A program made the position numbers and the translations under genes. Below the pieces are notes generated by a model, which was not told where the DNA came from, did no database searches, and saw only the letters and a program-made list of their open reading frames with translations. A stretch of 64,000 bases of DNA, from assembly GCF_051251125.1 (NCBI RefSeq), contig NZ_JBPCZL010000008.1; one strand, given 5' to 3'. Origin of the DNA: Carnimonas bestiolae. Its GTDB lineage: Bacteria; Pseudomonadota; Gammaproteobacteria; Pseudomonadales; Halomonadaceae. Below, in pieces: positions 50,248 to 59,629 of this stretch. Each line of letters opens with the position of its first letter. The stretch's first letter is position 1.

Positions 50248-51048
50248 TTATTGCGCGTTAGCGGGATAGAAAAATCGCCGTCCGTGCTGATCGACCTGCC
50301 GCAGCGGCAGTCCGTACAGCTGCGACATCCGCTCCACGTTGATCACCTGCGCAGGCTCGCCATCGGCGGCCAGCGTGCCGCTATCCAACATGATAACGCG
50401 CGATGCGTAGGCAAACAGCTCCTCGGGAGCGTGCGAATTCATCACGATGGTATGGCCTTCCTTGGCCAATTCAGTCAGCAAAAGCAGCAGGCTCGCTTGG
50501 CTGCCGGGGTCCAGCCCCGCCATCGGTTCGTCCAGCAGAATAGCGCGTGCGCGTTGCGCCAATGCGCGAGCGATCGTCACACGCTGGCGCTCGCCGCCCG
50601 ACAGCGCCACCACCGAACGTTCCGCCAGCGCGGCGATGCCCATGCGCTCCATCGCCTCATCGACACAGGCATCATCGTCGCTGTTCAAGCGTGCTAGCAC
50701 GCCGCGATGCGGCACCCGCCCCATGGCAACCATTTGCCGAACACTGTAGCCAAAACTATCGAGACGTTGCTGGGGCACATACGCCAGCCAACGCGCTATT
50801 GCACATGGCGAGTACTCAGCCATCGGCGTGCCCGCCAAACGCGCCTCTCCCGAGGAAGGCGGCGTGATGCCTGCTAAAATTCTCAGCAGCGAGCTTTTAC
50901 CAGCTCCATTCTTACCCAGAATGCCGACAAATTCCCCTTCCTCAATAGTCAAAGAGATATCGCTCAAGATGGCGCTATGGCGGCGGTAATGAAAGCCGAC
51001 CTGCGCTATCTCAAGCAGCGGCGCGGCGCTGTTGACCATATTGTGCAT
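50248..51048 (-). CDS. ABC transporter ATP-binding protein (FecE/FepC type)
   Basis: A 266-residue ATPase with Walker A (GKNGAGKSS), the Q-loop VPQQRLDSFGYSVRQMV, signature LSGGERQRV, Walker B ILLDEPMAGLD and the H-loop HTIVMNSHAPEE. It powers the importer of the flanking permease and binding-protein genes. Its ATG directly follows the permease stop (TAAATG), so translation is coupled. Confidence 0.92.
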   Translation of the reverse strand: MHNMVNSAAPLLEIAQVGFHYRRHSAILSDISLTIEEGEFVGILGKNGAGKSSLLRILAGITPPSSGEARLAGTPMAEYSPCAIARWLAYVPQQRLDSFGYSVRQMVAMGRVPHRGVLARLNSDDDACVDEAMERMGIAALAERSVVALSGGERQRVTIARALAQRARAILLDEPMAGLDPGSQASLLLLLTELAKEGHTIVMNSHAPEELFAYASRVIMLDSGTLAADGEPAQVINVERMSQLYGLPLRQVDQHGRRFFYPANAQ

Positions 51049-52065
51049 TTAGCCTTTGCCTCCATTCAGCGTGCGGCCCACTCGATACAGCACCAGAATA
51101 AAGGCCAGCGCACCGGTCAGTTCGGTAATCACGCCCAGCGGAATTTCGCTAATCGAGAGTGAACGCGCCAGTGTGTCCGACAACACCATGCACAGAGCGC
51201 CCGCCACCGCGCATACCGGCATCATACGCCGATGCGATGCCCCTACCAGAAGTCGGGCGACATGGGGAATCAGCAGGCCCACCCAGCCAATAATGCCCGC
51301 CATCGAAATGGTCATCGCCGAGGCCAGCGTGGCAATACCAATCAACAGCAATCGCTGACGCTTTACCGCAATGCCAAGGCTTTGTGCTTCTTCGTCGGGA
51401 AGGGAGAGAATATCGAGCAGCGGTGCCAGCCGTAGCATGATCGCAAGCAGCGCCAGCATCGGCACGCTGATCCACGCCAGCATCGACCAGTTGGCCTGCG
51501 CCAGCGAGCCGAGCAGCCAGTCGACAATGGCCGGTAGCTGATCCAGCGGGTCCGCCAAATATTTCAGCAGCGACAGCGATGCAGTGAACACCGCATTGGC
51601 AATCAGTCCGCCCATCAGCAGACTAAGCAACCCTTGCGCCTTGAACACCCGCGCGATACTCATGCCCGCTGCTACCGCAATCAAGCCGCCCGTAAAGGCC
51701 CCCGCCTGCACCAGCAGCGGATTAAGCCCGGCAATAATCATCACCGCTGCACCGCAGGCCGCGCCGCTTAGCACGCCGAGCAGGTCCGGCGACACCAGCG
51801 GGTTACGGAACACTGCCTGATAAGAAGCTCCCGCACAGGAAAGCGCTGCGCCAATCAGGATAGCCGCCACAATGCGCGGCAAGCGCGATTGCAGCACCAC
51901 TGCAGAAACAACCGGATCAGACTCGCTGGATGCGCCAAACGGCGCGATCAACAGCTGCATAAGCTGCTGCCCATCGACGCTATAGCGGCCGACGCACAGC
52001 GCCACCGCGCTCATCACGAACAGTGCCAGCAGCAGCGCAATAACTACCACGCAATAGCGACGCAT
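51049..52065 (-). CDS. ABC transporter permease, FecCD family
   Basis: A 338-residue inner-membrane permease with about ten helices. Family landmarks: LPRIVAAILIGAALSCAGASYQAVFRNPLVSPDLLGVLSGAACG, the conserved LPDEEAQSLGI coupling region and AGIIGWVGLLIPHVARLLVG. The start at 52065 (MRRYCVVVIA) begins the first helix; the frame is open 29 codons further without a ribosome site. First gene of the three-gene importer operon. Confidence 0.9.
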   Translation of the reverse strand: MRRYCVVVIALLLALFVMSAVALCVGRYSVDGQQLMQLLIAPFGASSESDPVVSAVVLQSRLPRIVAAILIGAALSCAGASYQAVFRNPLVSPDLLGVLSGAACGAAVMIIAGLNPLLVQAGAFTGGLIAVAAGMSIARVFKAQGLLSLLMGGLIANAVFTASLSLLKYLADPLDQLPAIVDWLLGSLAQANWSMLAWISVPMLALLAIMLRLAPLLDILSLPDEEAQSLGIAVKRQRLLLIGIATLASAMTISMAGIIGWVGLLIPHVARLLVGASHRRMMPVCAVAGALCMVLSDTLARSLSISEIPLGVITELTGALAFILVLYRVGRTLNGGKG

Positions 52066-52325
52066 TATCCTAAAGCCACGCTCATGGGGTAAATCCTTAC
52101 CGAAAATGATGCGACAAGTGTGCCGTATATTCGGCGGGGCAGCCATGGGCAACGGGGATGCCTATTTGCGGGACTGAACAGTCGGGGTATCGATCTTTGC
52201 CACCATTGAGCGGCAGATGAAACGCCTGAGATGCGTAACCTAAGCTCAATTGAGCTGCTAATGCGCCGGCTCAATAAAGCGCTCACGTATTCCGCAACGC
52301 CCACCTACTGGCGGGTTCTGTATTT

Positions 52326-53426
52326 TTACTCGGCAAAATGCGCTTCGAGATCCTTCACCGCCTGATAGATCAATGCGGGCGTGGTGTCGTACATGGATAC
52401 CTTGAGCAACGCGTCATTGTGGGCATCTTCGGCCATACTGCGCAGTTGCGCTTCATCGAGATAGTCGATATCCAGATCGGCCAGGCGCTTGGGCAACCCG
52501 AGCGCGGTATAGAAAGGCAGCAGCCGATCTACTTCATCCCAATTGTGTTCGTACGCCAGATTGACCATGACGCCATAAGCGACCTTGGTGCCATGCAAAT
52601 AATGGTGAGTTTCCGGGAAGGCGGTGATCGCATCATGAATGGCGTGTGCAACCGTCGCGCGCGCATAGGCATCGCCGAAGCCACCAACCAGCCCGCTGAT
52701 AGCGATGATGGTTTCAGCCACCTTGACGAAGGTATCCGACACACGCTGCGCGTTGCGGTCGGCCACTGCCTGCGCGCCTTCTTCCACCATTACCTGCTTG
52801 CAGGTATACGCATGACCGCGGGCCGCTTGCAGGAAGGCGCTGGCCTGAGTTTCCTGGCGCGCCAAAATCTGCTCGGATTCGTACCATTTAGCAATGGTGT
52901 CGCCAATGCCCGCCACCAGGTATTTTTCCGGCGCAGTCACAACGATACGCGGATCCACCAGCAATAGGCCGACCTGCTTTTTCAGCCAATCGACGCCTTC
53001 GAACACACCGGCGTCGCTGTACATCACGCTGAGCGGTGCCCACGGCGCACAGTTACTCGCCAGGGTAGGAATGACAACCGAGTAAAGCGGCACGACATCT
53101 TCAGCGACATGCTTGACCACATCCACCAGCTTGCCGCTGCCCACGCCAATAATCGCCTGCGCGGACGTTTGCTTGACTAGTTCAGTCACTCTTGCCACTT
53201 CCGCATAGGTCGACTCACCAGCGAACGCATGCAAGCTGAGTTCGACATCGCTATCGAACAGTGCGCTAAGGAAGGGCTTGGCATTGGCCCAGGATTCGTT
53301 GCCATGCACCAGCACGGCTTTGCTAATGCCGTGGGCATGAAGGCGTTCGGGCAGCGTATCCATGACACCTGCGCGACATTCGTATTCCTGGGGACCGGGT
53401 CTAACAATAAAGGGGGCTAAAGACAT
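52326..53426 (-). CDS. Iron-containing alcohol dehydrogenase, HcxA/YbdH type
   Basis: A 366-residue member of the glycerol-dehydrogenase-like family. It resembles E. coli YbdH (hydroxycarboxylate dehydrogenase A) in PTLASNCAPWAPLSVMYSDAGVFEG, AGIGDTIAKWYESEQI and HAIHDAITAFPETHHYLHGTKVAYGVMV; the Asp of GIGD and the two His of HAIHD/LHGTK are the metal ligands, and IGVGSGKLVD binds NAD(P). HcxA reduces 2-oxo acids to hydroxy acids in E. coli; the substrate here is inferred. Single gene between the ABC importer and ETF-QO. Confidence 0.83.
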   Translation of the reverse strand: MSLAPFIVRPGPQEYECRAGVMDTLPERLHAHGISKAVLVHGNESWANAKPFLSALFDSDVELSLHAFAGESTYAEVARVTELVKQTSAQAIIGVGSGKLVDVVKHVAEDVVPLYSVVIPTLASNCAPWAPLSVMYSDAGVFEGVDWLKKQVGLLLVDPRIVVTAPEKYLVAGIGDTIAKWYESEQILARQETQASAFLQAARGHAYTCKQVMVEEGAQAVADRNAQRVSDTFVKVAETIIAISGLVGGFGDAYARATVAHAIHDAITAFPETHHYLHGTKVAYGVMVNLAYEHNWDEVDRLLPFYTALGLPKRLADLDIDYLDEAQLRSMAEDAHNDALLKVSMYDTTPALIYQAVKDLEAHFAE

Positions 53427-53614
53427 CTTGCTACCTGCGTTACATGAGTACGGAAAGCCGCCAGCCTTGATGTTTGATCACAGCGGCATCTTGCTACTTT
53501 CTACCTCATCGCCCGCATTGTCGAATTTGGCGAGCGTCGATTGGGCACGCTACGCGCAGACCTATTCGCGCACCCCAGTTCAGGTTAGCTCGGCCACCCG
53601 CCGCATCGAATCCT

Positions 53615-55276
53615 TCACATATTGGGATAGCGTGGGCCTCCGCCCCCTTCTGGCGCTGTCCAGGTGATGTTCTGCGAAGGGTCCTTGATATCGCAGGTCT
53701 TGCAGTGGATGCAGTTCTGGAAGTTGATTTGGAAACGCGGCCCCTCTTCACCTTCCACCACTTCGTAAACACCCGCAGGGCAGTAGCGCTGCGCGGGCTC
53801 GGCGTATTCCGGCAGATTCGTTTGGATAGGGATCTGCGGATCGGTCAGCTTCAGATGGCAGGGCTGATTTTCGTCGTGGTTAGTGCTCGACAGAAACACC
53901 GACGACAGCTTATCGAACGAAATCTTGCCGTCGGGCTTGGCGTATTCCAGCTTTTCAGCATCCTGCGCGTGGGTCAGGGTTTCATCGCGCTGAGTATCGT
54001 GAACGGTCGGCAGCTTGTTGCCCAACAGCTGATTGAGCCGGTTATAAGCGCCGCCACCTAGCGTTCCGTATTTATGAATGGCCGGGCCGAAGTTACGCTG
54101 CTCGTATAGCTCCTGCCACGCCCAGCTTGCTTCCCACTGACGCGTGAATGAGGTCAGCTCGGCGCCGCCCTGATCGCCTGCACGAAGCGCCTCGACAATG
54201 CTGTCGGCAGCCACCAGCCCAGACTTCATCGCGGTGTGAATGCCTTTGATCTTGGCGAAGTTCAGCGTGCCGGCATCGCATCCCAGCAGCAACGCGCCAG
54301 GCATCGTCATTTTGGGCAAGCAATTCATGCCGCCCTTGGTAATCGCTCGTGCGCCATAGGAAACACGCTTGCCTTTCTCAAGGTAGCGTTTAAGCAGCGG
54401 ATGATGCTTCAGGCGCTGGAATTCATCGAACGGCGACAAATAAGGGTTGCGGTACGCAAGATCGATAATCAACCCGACCATCACCTGCTGCTGATCACCG
54501 TGGTAAAGAAACCAGCCACCGTCAGCATTGCCCGCCAGCGGCCAACCGGAACCATGCAGCACCAGACCCGGCTCATGCAGCTCGGCAGGCACGTCCCACA
54601 GCTCCTTGAAGCCAATCGCGTAATGCTGCGGATCGCGCCCTTCATCAAGCGCGAAATCGCTGATCAAGCGCTTGCCAATGTGGCCTCTCGAACCTTCGCT
54701 AAACAGCGTGTATTTGGCGCGTAGCTCCATGCCCGGCATGTAATTGGCGGTTTCACTGCCATCGGCAGCCACCCCCATATCACCGGTAATCACGCCTTTA
54801 ACGACGCCCTCTTCAACGATGGCGTGCTGCGCGGCAAAGCCCGGGAAAATCTCGACGCCGAGCGCCTCGGCCTGCTCGCCCAGCCAGCGGCAAAGATTAC
54901 CCGCGCTGATCACATAGTTCGGCGTACTGCCACCGGTATTGTGCATGGTGCCGGGCACCAGCGCGTTAGGGATCTTGCGCGCTTTCTCGCCGTTCTTGAG
55001 CAGATAGACCTCATCGCGCACCACCGGCGTATGCAGCGGCGCACCGCGCTCCTGCCAATCGGGAAACAGCTCGATCAGCGCGCGTGGATCAAGCAAAGCG
55101 CCCGACAAAATATGCGCGCCGACTTCCGCCCCTTTTTCCAACACGCATACCGACAGTTCCTGACCGGCGCTATTGGCCTTTTGCATCAACTGGCAAGCAG
55201 CCGCCAAGCCGCTCGGACCAGCGCCGACGATGACTACGTCAAACTCCATCGACTCGCGTTCAATTGCGTCCGTCAT
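53615..55276 (-). CDS. Electron transfer flavoprotein-ubiquinone oxidoreductase
   Basis: A 553-residue membrane-associated iron-sulfur flavoprotein (ETF-QO) that passes electrons from ETF to quinone. FAD binding is at DVVIVGAGPSGLAAACQL near residue 15, and the 4Fe-4S cluster cysteines are in CPAGVYE and NCIHCKTCDIKDPSQNI at the C-terminus. It lies 174 bp downstream of etfA, at the end of the beta-oxidation operon, and completes the electron route from the acyl-CoA dehydrogenase at 63143. Confidence 0.96.
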   Translation of the reverse strand: MTDAIERESMEFDVVIVGAGPSGLAAACQLMQKANSAGQELSVCVLEKGAEVGAHILSGALLDPRALIELFPDWQERGAPLHTPVVRDEVYLLKNGEKARKIPNALVPGTMHNTGGSTPNYVISAGNLCRWLGEQAEALGVEIFPGFAAQHAIVEEGVVKGVITGDMGVAADGSETANYMPGMELRAKYTLFSEGSRGHIGKRLISDFALDEGRDPQHYAIGFKELWDVPAELHEPGLVLHGSGWPLAGNADGGWFLYHGDQQQVMVGLIIDLAYRNPYLSPFDEFQRLKHHPLLKRYLEKGKRVSYGARAITKGGMNCLPKMTMPGALLLGCDAGTLNFAKIKGIHTAMKSGLVAADSIVEALRAGDQGGAELTSFTRQWEASWAWQELYEQRNFGPAIHKYGTLGGGAYNRLNQLLGNKLPTVHDTQRDETLTHAQDAEKLEYAKPDGKISFDKLSSVFLSSTNHDENQPCHLKLTDPQIPIQTNLPEYAEPAQRYCPAGVYEVVEGEEGPRFQINFQNCIHCKTCDIKDPSQNITWTAPEGGGGPRYPNM

Positions 55277-55450
55277 ATGCCCTCATCCTAATTCCGGTGC
55301 GCGCCCCCCTGTATACGGCAGGGCGTCGTTATTATGGTGGCTGCCTCAGCACCGCTGCCCTGACGGAAGATCAATTTTAATCGGCTCGCCATAGCCAATT
55401 TCCGGGCGAGCCACTGCCGCCCTGCATCTTCCGATAGAGAGCGGTACTGC

Positions 55451-56380
55451 TTAAAGCGCTTGCTCCAGCGCTGGCACCACATCGAACAAGTCGCCCACCA
55501 GGCCATAATCCGCTACTTGGAAAATAGGCGCCTCTTCGTCCTTGTTGATCGCAACAATGACTTTGGACCCTTTCATGCCCGCCAAATGCTGGATGGCACC
55601 GGATATTCCTATCGCGATATACAGATCAGGCGCCACTACCTTGCCGGTTTGGCCTACCTGCAGATCGTTGGGTACGAAGCCTGCATCGACCGCCGCGCGC
55701 GAAGCACCCACCGCGGCACCCAATTTGTCGGCCAGCGAGTAGATGATGTCAAAATTCTCTTTGCTGCCCAACGCACGTCCCCCCGACACCACAATCTTGG
55801 CCGTCGTTAGTTCGGGGCGATCGGACACCGCAAGCTGGTCCTCAACGAACTCGGACACATCGTTGTCAGCGCTCTCCTGCAGCGCAGTAACAGTGGCCGA
55901 GCCTTGCCCTGAAGCCGCCACATCGAAGGCCGTTGCGCGTACCGTTAACAGCTTCAGCGGCGCCGATGAGCGTACCGTTTCGATGGCATTACCGGCATAG
56001 ATCGGATGCTTGAAGGTCGCCTCGTCGACCACCTCGATCACATCGGAGATCTGATCGACGCCCAGCAATGCGGCGGCACGCGGCAACACATCCTTGCCTA
56101 CCGACGACGCTGGCGCAAGGATATGCGAATAGTTAGCGCCCGTATTCGCCAACAGCGGCGCAAGGCTCTCGGCCAAACTTTGCTGATACGCCGTATGGTC
56201 GGCCACTAGCACTTCCGCCACGCCGTCTACCTGGGCGGCAGCAGCGCTAACCTCGCCAAGGTCTTGTCCTGCCAGCAGCAAGTGCACATCGCCACCGAGC
56301 TGCTGGGCCGCCGTAATGGTACTAAGAGATGCCGCACTTAGCGCGCTTCCTTCACGCTCAACAAACACCAGAATAGCCAT
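55451..56380 (-). CDS. etfA: Electron transfer flavoprotein alpha subunit
   Basis: A 309-residue FAD-binding subunit. The C-terminal domain has the family signature from LVVSGGRALGSKENF-like (KIVVSGGRALGSKENFDII) through VGQTGKVVAPDLYIAIGISGAIQHLAGMKGSKVIVAINKDEEAPIFQVADYG. Its ATG overlaps the etfB stop (TAATG). With EtfB it accepts electrons from acyl-CoA dehydrogenases. Confidence 0.97.
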   Translation of the reverse strand: MAILVFVEREGSALSAASLSTITAAQQLGGDVHLLLAGQDLGEVSAAAAQVDGVAEVLVADHTAYQQSLAESLAPLLANTGANYSHILAPASSVGKDVLPRAAALLGVDQISDVIEVVDEATFKHPIYAGNAIETVRSSAPLKLLTVRATAFDVAASGQGSATVTALQESADNDVSEFVEDQLAVSDRPELTTAKIVVSGGRALGSKENFDIIYSLADKLGAAVGASRAAVDAGFVPNDLQVGQTGKVVAPDLYIAIGISGAIQHLAGMKGSKVIVAINKDEEAPIFQVADYGLVGDLFDVVPALEQAL

Positions 56381-57129
56381 TAGATCACCTTCGCTTCCTG
56401 TTTGAGTTTTTCGATCAATTCATCCACCGAATCGACCAGGATGCCTGCCTCACGCTCGGGCGGCGGCTCAACTGCTACCACCTCCAGACTCGACGCTGTG
56501 TCCACGCCCAACTCTTCTGCCGCTAGCACCTCCAGCGGTTTGCGCTTGGCTTTCATCACATTCGGCAGCGACGCGAAGCGCGGCTCGTTGAGGCGCAAGT
56601 CAGTGGTAATGACCGCGGGAAGCGCAAGCCGCTCGTTGCGCAGACCGCCATCTATTTCACGGGTAACCAGCGCGTGATCACCTTCTATCTCCAGTTTGGA
56701 AGCGAACGTGCCCTGCGGACGCTCAAGCAGCGCTGCCAGCATTTGCCCCACCTGGTTGCTATCCCCATCGATGGCCTGCTTACCGAGAATAATCAGATCA
56801 GGCTGCTCCTTCTCGACAACGGCCTGCAGCAGCCGCGCGACGCCCAGCGGGCCCGTCTCGGTGTCGGTTTTTACTAACACGGCGCGATCAATGCCCAGCG
56901 CCAGCGCGGTGCGTAACTGCTCCTGGGAGGCATCGGTGCCCACTGAAACCGCCACGGTTTCATCGGCAACGCCGCGTTCCTTCAATTGCACGGCTTCTTC
57001 AACCGCAATTTCGCAGAATGGGTTCAGCGCCATTTTGACGTTGCTGAGATCAACGCCGGTATGATCAGGTTTGACGCGTATCTTGACGTTGTAATCAATC
57101 ACGCGTTTAACGGCGACAAGTACTTTCAT
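56380..57129 (-). CDS. etfB: Electron transfer flavoprotein beta subunit
   Basis: A 249-residue AMP-binding subunit of ETF. MKVLVAVKRVIDYNVKIRVKPD, NPFCEIAVEEAVQLKE and the signature VTREIDGGLRNERLALPAVITTDLRLNEPRFASLPNVMKAKRKPLE are typical. AAGGAGG precedes the ATG. It lies 64 bp downstream of the CoA-transferase gene in the same operon. Confidence 0.97.
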   Translation of the reverse strand: MKVLVAVKRVIDYNVKIRVKPDHTGVDLSNVKMALNPFCEIAVEEAVQLKERGVADETVAVSVGTDASQEQLRTALALGIDRAVLVKTDTETGPLGVARLLQAVVEKEQPDLIILGKQAIDGDSNQVGQMLAALLERPQGTFASKLEIEGDHALVTREIDGGLRNERLALPAVITTDLRLNEPRFASLPNVMKAKRKPLEVLAAEELGVDTASSLEVVAVEPPPEREAGILVDSVDELIEKLKQEAKVI

Positions 57130-57193
57130 GAAAAGCCCTCCTTATATAAGGCACGGGGAAATGAAGTGACGCGACGCATGTCAGCGCGGGCGG

Positions 57194-58420
57194 CTATTGA
57201 ATAACGCCGGCACCGTGCAGCTGTGCCAATCGTTCAGCATCAATATTCAGGTATTCGCTTAGCACCGAGGCGGTATCTTGCCCCAGCAGCGGCGGCGGAC
57301 GCCGGTACTCCACGGCAGTGTCCGAGAGGTTGATGGGGTCGGCGATAAAGCGGAAATCAGGATTGATCGGATGCGCAAGTCGATCCACCACCATGCCGCG
57401 CGCCTTGACCTGAGCATCGTCCAGCGCTTCAGCGAAGTTGTTGATGGGGCCGACGGGGATCTTCGACTTCACCAGCAGAGCACTCCAGTGCTCTGCGGTT
57501 TCCTCGCGAAAGCGATCCGCCAGAATCTGCAGCAAGCTGTCGCGATGACGAATACGCATGGGGTTGGTGGCGTAGTCAGGATCAGCGGCCAGCTCGGGCA
57601 TGCCGATTGCGTTGCTCAGCGCAGCAAATTGGCTATCGTTGCCACACGCCAGCACAAACTGCTTATCCTTCGCGCTAAATACCTGATACGGCACGATATT
57701 AAGATGATCGTTGCCCATTCGCTGGGGAATATCGCCGGTCGCCAGATAGCCTTGGCCCAAATTAGCGATCATGGCGATTTGCACATCCAGCAGCGCCATA
57801 TCGCAGTGCTGACCACGCCCGGTTTTCTCTCTGGCCAGCAGCGCTGCTTCGATAGCGGCCACTGCATAAACGCCCGTCATCAAGTCGGCGATGGCAACAC
57901 CTGCCTTTTGCGGGCCGCCGCCGGGGCGATCGTCACGCTCGCCGGTTACGCTCATGAAACCGCCGATGCCCTCGACCACAAAATCGTAGCCGGGCTCATG
58001 AGCGCGCGGTCCGGTGTGTCCATAACCGGTGATGGAGCAGTGCACCAGCCGTGGATTGATGGCCGACAAGGTGTCGTAGCCGAGCCCCAGCTTCTCCAGC
58101 GAACCGGTTTTGAAGTTTTCCACCAGCACATCGCACTCTTTGGCAAGCTCACGCACAAGATCAGCACCTTCAGGCGTTGCCATATCAATGGCCACTGAGC
58201 GTTTGTTGCGGTTGGCGGCCTGGAAGTAGCACGCTTCGTCGCTGTCACCTCCTTCCGGCCGCTGCATGTAGGGAGGCCCCCAGTGGCGAGTGTCGTCACC
58301 CATTCTGGGGCGCTCCACCTTGATCACATCCGCACCTAGATCGCCCAATATTTGGGCGCAGGTGGGGCCCGCCAGCACGCGGCTAAGATCAAGCACCTTG
58401 TATCCCGTTAAAGCCCCCAT
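57194..58420 (-). CDS. Class III CoA-transferase (CaiB/BaiF family)
   Basis: A 408-residue CoA-transferase. LDLSRVLAGPTCAQILGDLGADVIKVERPRMGDDTRHWGPPY is the family N-terminus, and the catalytic Asp is in AGVAIADLMTGVYAVAAIEAALLARE. The branch including mammalian SUGCT transfers CoA from succinyl-CoA to dicarboxylates such as glutarate and adipate. Position between a thiolase and etfB in a beta-oxidation operon without an acyl-CoA synthetase suggests that it activates the substrate; dicarboxylate is inferred. Starts three bases after the thiolase stop. Confidence 0.85.
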   Translation of the reverse strand: MGALTGYKVLDLSRVLAGPTCAQILGDLGADVIKVERPRMGDDTRHWGPPYMQRPEGGDSDEACYFQAANRNKRSVAIDMATPEGADLVRELAKECDVLVENFKTGSLEKLGLGYDTLSAINPRLVHCSITGYGHTGPRAHEPGYDFVVEGIGGFMSVTGERDDRPGGGPQKAGVAIADLMTGVYAVAAIEAALLAREKTGRGQHCDMALLDVQIAMIANLGQGYLATGDIPQRMGNDHLNIVPYQVFSAKDKQFVLACGNDSQFAALSNAIGMPELAADPDYATNPMRIRHRDSLLQILADRFREETAEHWSALLVKSKIPVGPINNFAEALDDAQVKARGMVVDRLAHPINPDFRFIADPINLSDTAVEYRRPPPLLGQDTASVLSEYLNIDAERLAQLHGAGVIQ

Positions 58421-58423
58421 GCC

Positions 58424-59629
58424 CTACTCCTCACGCTCGATAACCATCGCCAGCCCTTGGCCGACGCCAATACACAGGCTGATCACTGCATAGCGGCCCT
58501 TGATCGCGTGCAGCTGACGCGCGCCGGTCAGCGCCAGTCGAGCACCGGAAGCCCCCAGCGGATGACCGATGGCAATAGCACCACCGTTCGGGTTCACGCG
58601 TGGATCATCGAACGCCAGCCCGAGCTCTTTCAGACAGCCCAATACCTGAGCCGAGAAGGCCTCGTTGATTTCGATCACATCCATATCGTTGAGGGTCAGG
58701 TTGGCACGCTGCAGTGCTTTCTGAATGGCCGGCACCGGGCCAATGCCCATGATGCGCGGCGGCACACCGGCCGCGGCGGCGGCGACAATGCGCGCTATCG
58801 GACGCCTTTCCAGCCGCTCTTGCACGCCGACTGACCCGACCAGCAGCGCCGCTGCGCCGTCATTAACGCCAGAGGCATTGCCTGCCGTGACCACACCGCC
58901 ATCGAACACGGTTCTCAACTTGGCGAGCGCCTCCAGACTGGTATCAGGACGCGGGTGCTCATCGTCGCTAACCTGATAGGCAGGCGTTTTGCGCTTGGCC
59001 GGTATCGTGACCGGATGAATTTCGTCGTTGAAAAAGCCCGCGGCGAGGGCTTTGGCATAGCGCTGCTGCGAGGCATAGGCGTAGCGATCGGTATCCTCTC
59101 GGCCAATGTCAAAATCGCTCGCCACGTTATCCGCCGTTTTCGGCATGGTGTCGTCGCCGTAATCGGCAGTAATGCGCGGATTGGGGAAGCGCGCGCCAAT
59201 GGTGGAGTCGTAAAGGGTGTTGTGGCGGCTGAAGGCAGTGTCGGCCTTGGGCATTACCCATGGCGCACGCGACATGCTCTCAACGCCGCCGGCGATAAAC
59301 AGCTCGCCTTCGTTACTCTTGATCGCGCGCCCAGCGTCAATCACCGCCGCTAAACCACTGGCGCACAGACGGTTGACGGTCATCCCCGGCACGCTGTCGG
59401 GCAAGCCTGATAACAGCGCCGCATGACGCGCGATATTGCGGCTGTCTTCACCCGCCTGGTTGGCATTGCCAAGCAACACGTCTTCGATCTCGCTGCCATC
59501 AAGATGATGACGCTGCACAAGCTCGGCGATGAGCTGCGCCATCAGATCATCCGGACGCACCGACGACAGGCTGCCACCGTAGCGACCAAAAGGCGTACGG
59601 ATGCCGCTGTAGATATAGGCATCATTCAT
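58424..59629 (-). CDS. Acetyl-CoA acyltransferase, 3-oxoadipyl-CoA thiolase type
   Basis: A 401-residue thiolase. Catalytic Cys is in NRLCASGLAAV, and NEAFSAQ, GHPLGASGARL and CIGVGQGLA carry the other active-site residues. The sequence is of PcaF/PaaJ/DcaF type (RTPFGRYGGSLSSVRPDDL at the start; DDTMPKTADNVA), enzymes that cleave 3-oxoadipyl-CoA to succinyl-CoA and acetyl-CoA. It overlaps the dehydrogenase stop by eight bases. Its type is the best clue that the operon handles C6 dicarboxylate. Confidence 0.88.
   Translation of the reverse strand: MNDAYIYSGIRTPFGRYGGSLSSVRPDDLMAQLIAELVQRHHLDGSEIEDVLLGNANQAGEDSRNIARHAALLSGLPDSVPGMTVNRLCASGLAAVIDAGRAIKSNEGELFIAGGVESMSRAPWVMPKADTAFSRHNTLYDSTIGARFPNPRITADYGDDTMPKTADNVASDFDIGREDTDRYAYASQQRYAKALAAGFFNDEIHPVTIPAKRKTPAYQVSDDEHPRPDTSLEALAKLRTVFDGGVVTAGNASGVNDGAAALLVGSVGVQERLERRPIARIVAAAAAGVPPRIMGIGPVPAIQKALQRANLTLNDMDVIEINEAFSAQVLGCLKELGLAFDDPRVNPNGGAIAIGHPLGASGARLALTGARQLHAIKGRYAVISLCIGVGQGLAMVIEREE

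Noticed and set aside
57278..58198. Plus-strand open frame opposite the CoA-transferase gene
   Set aside because: Shadow frame; the minus-strand gene is well supported and lies in an operon.
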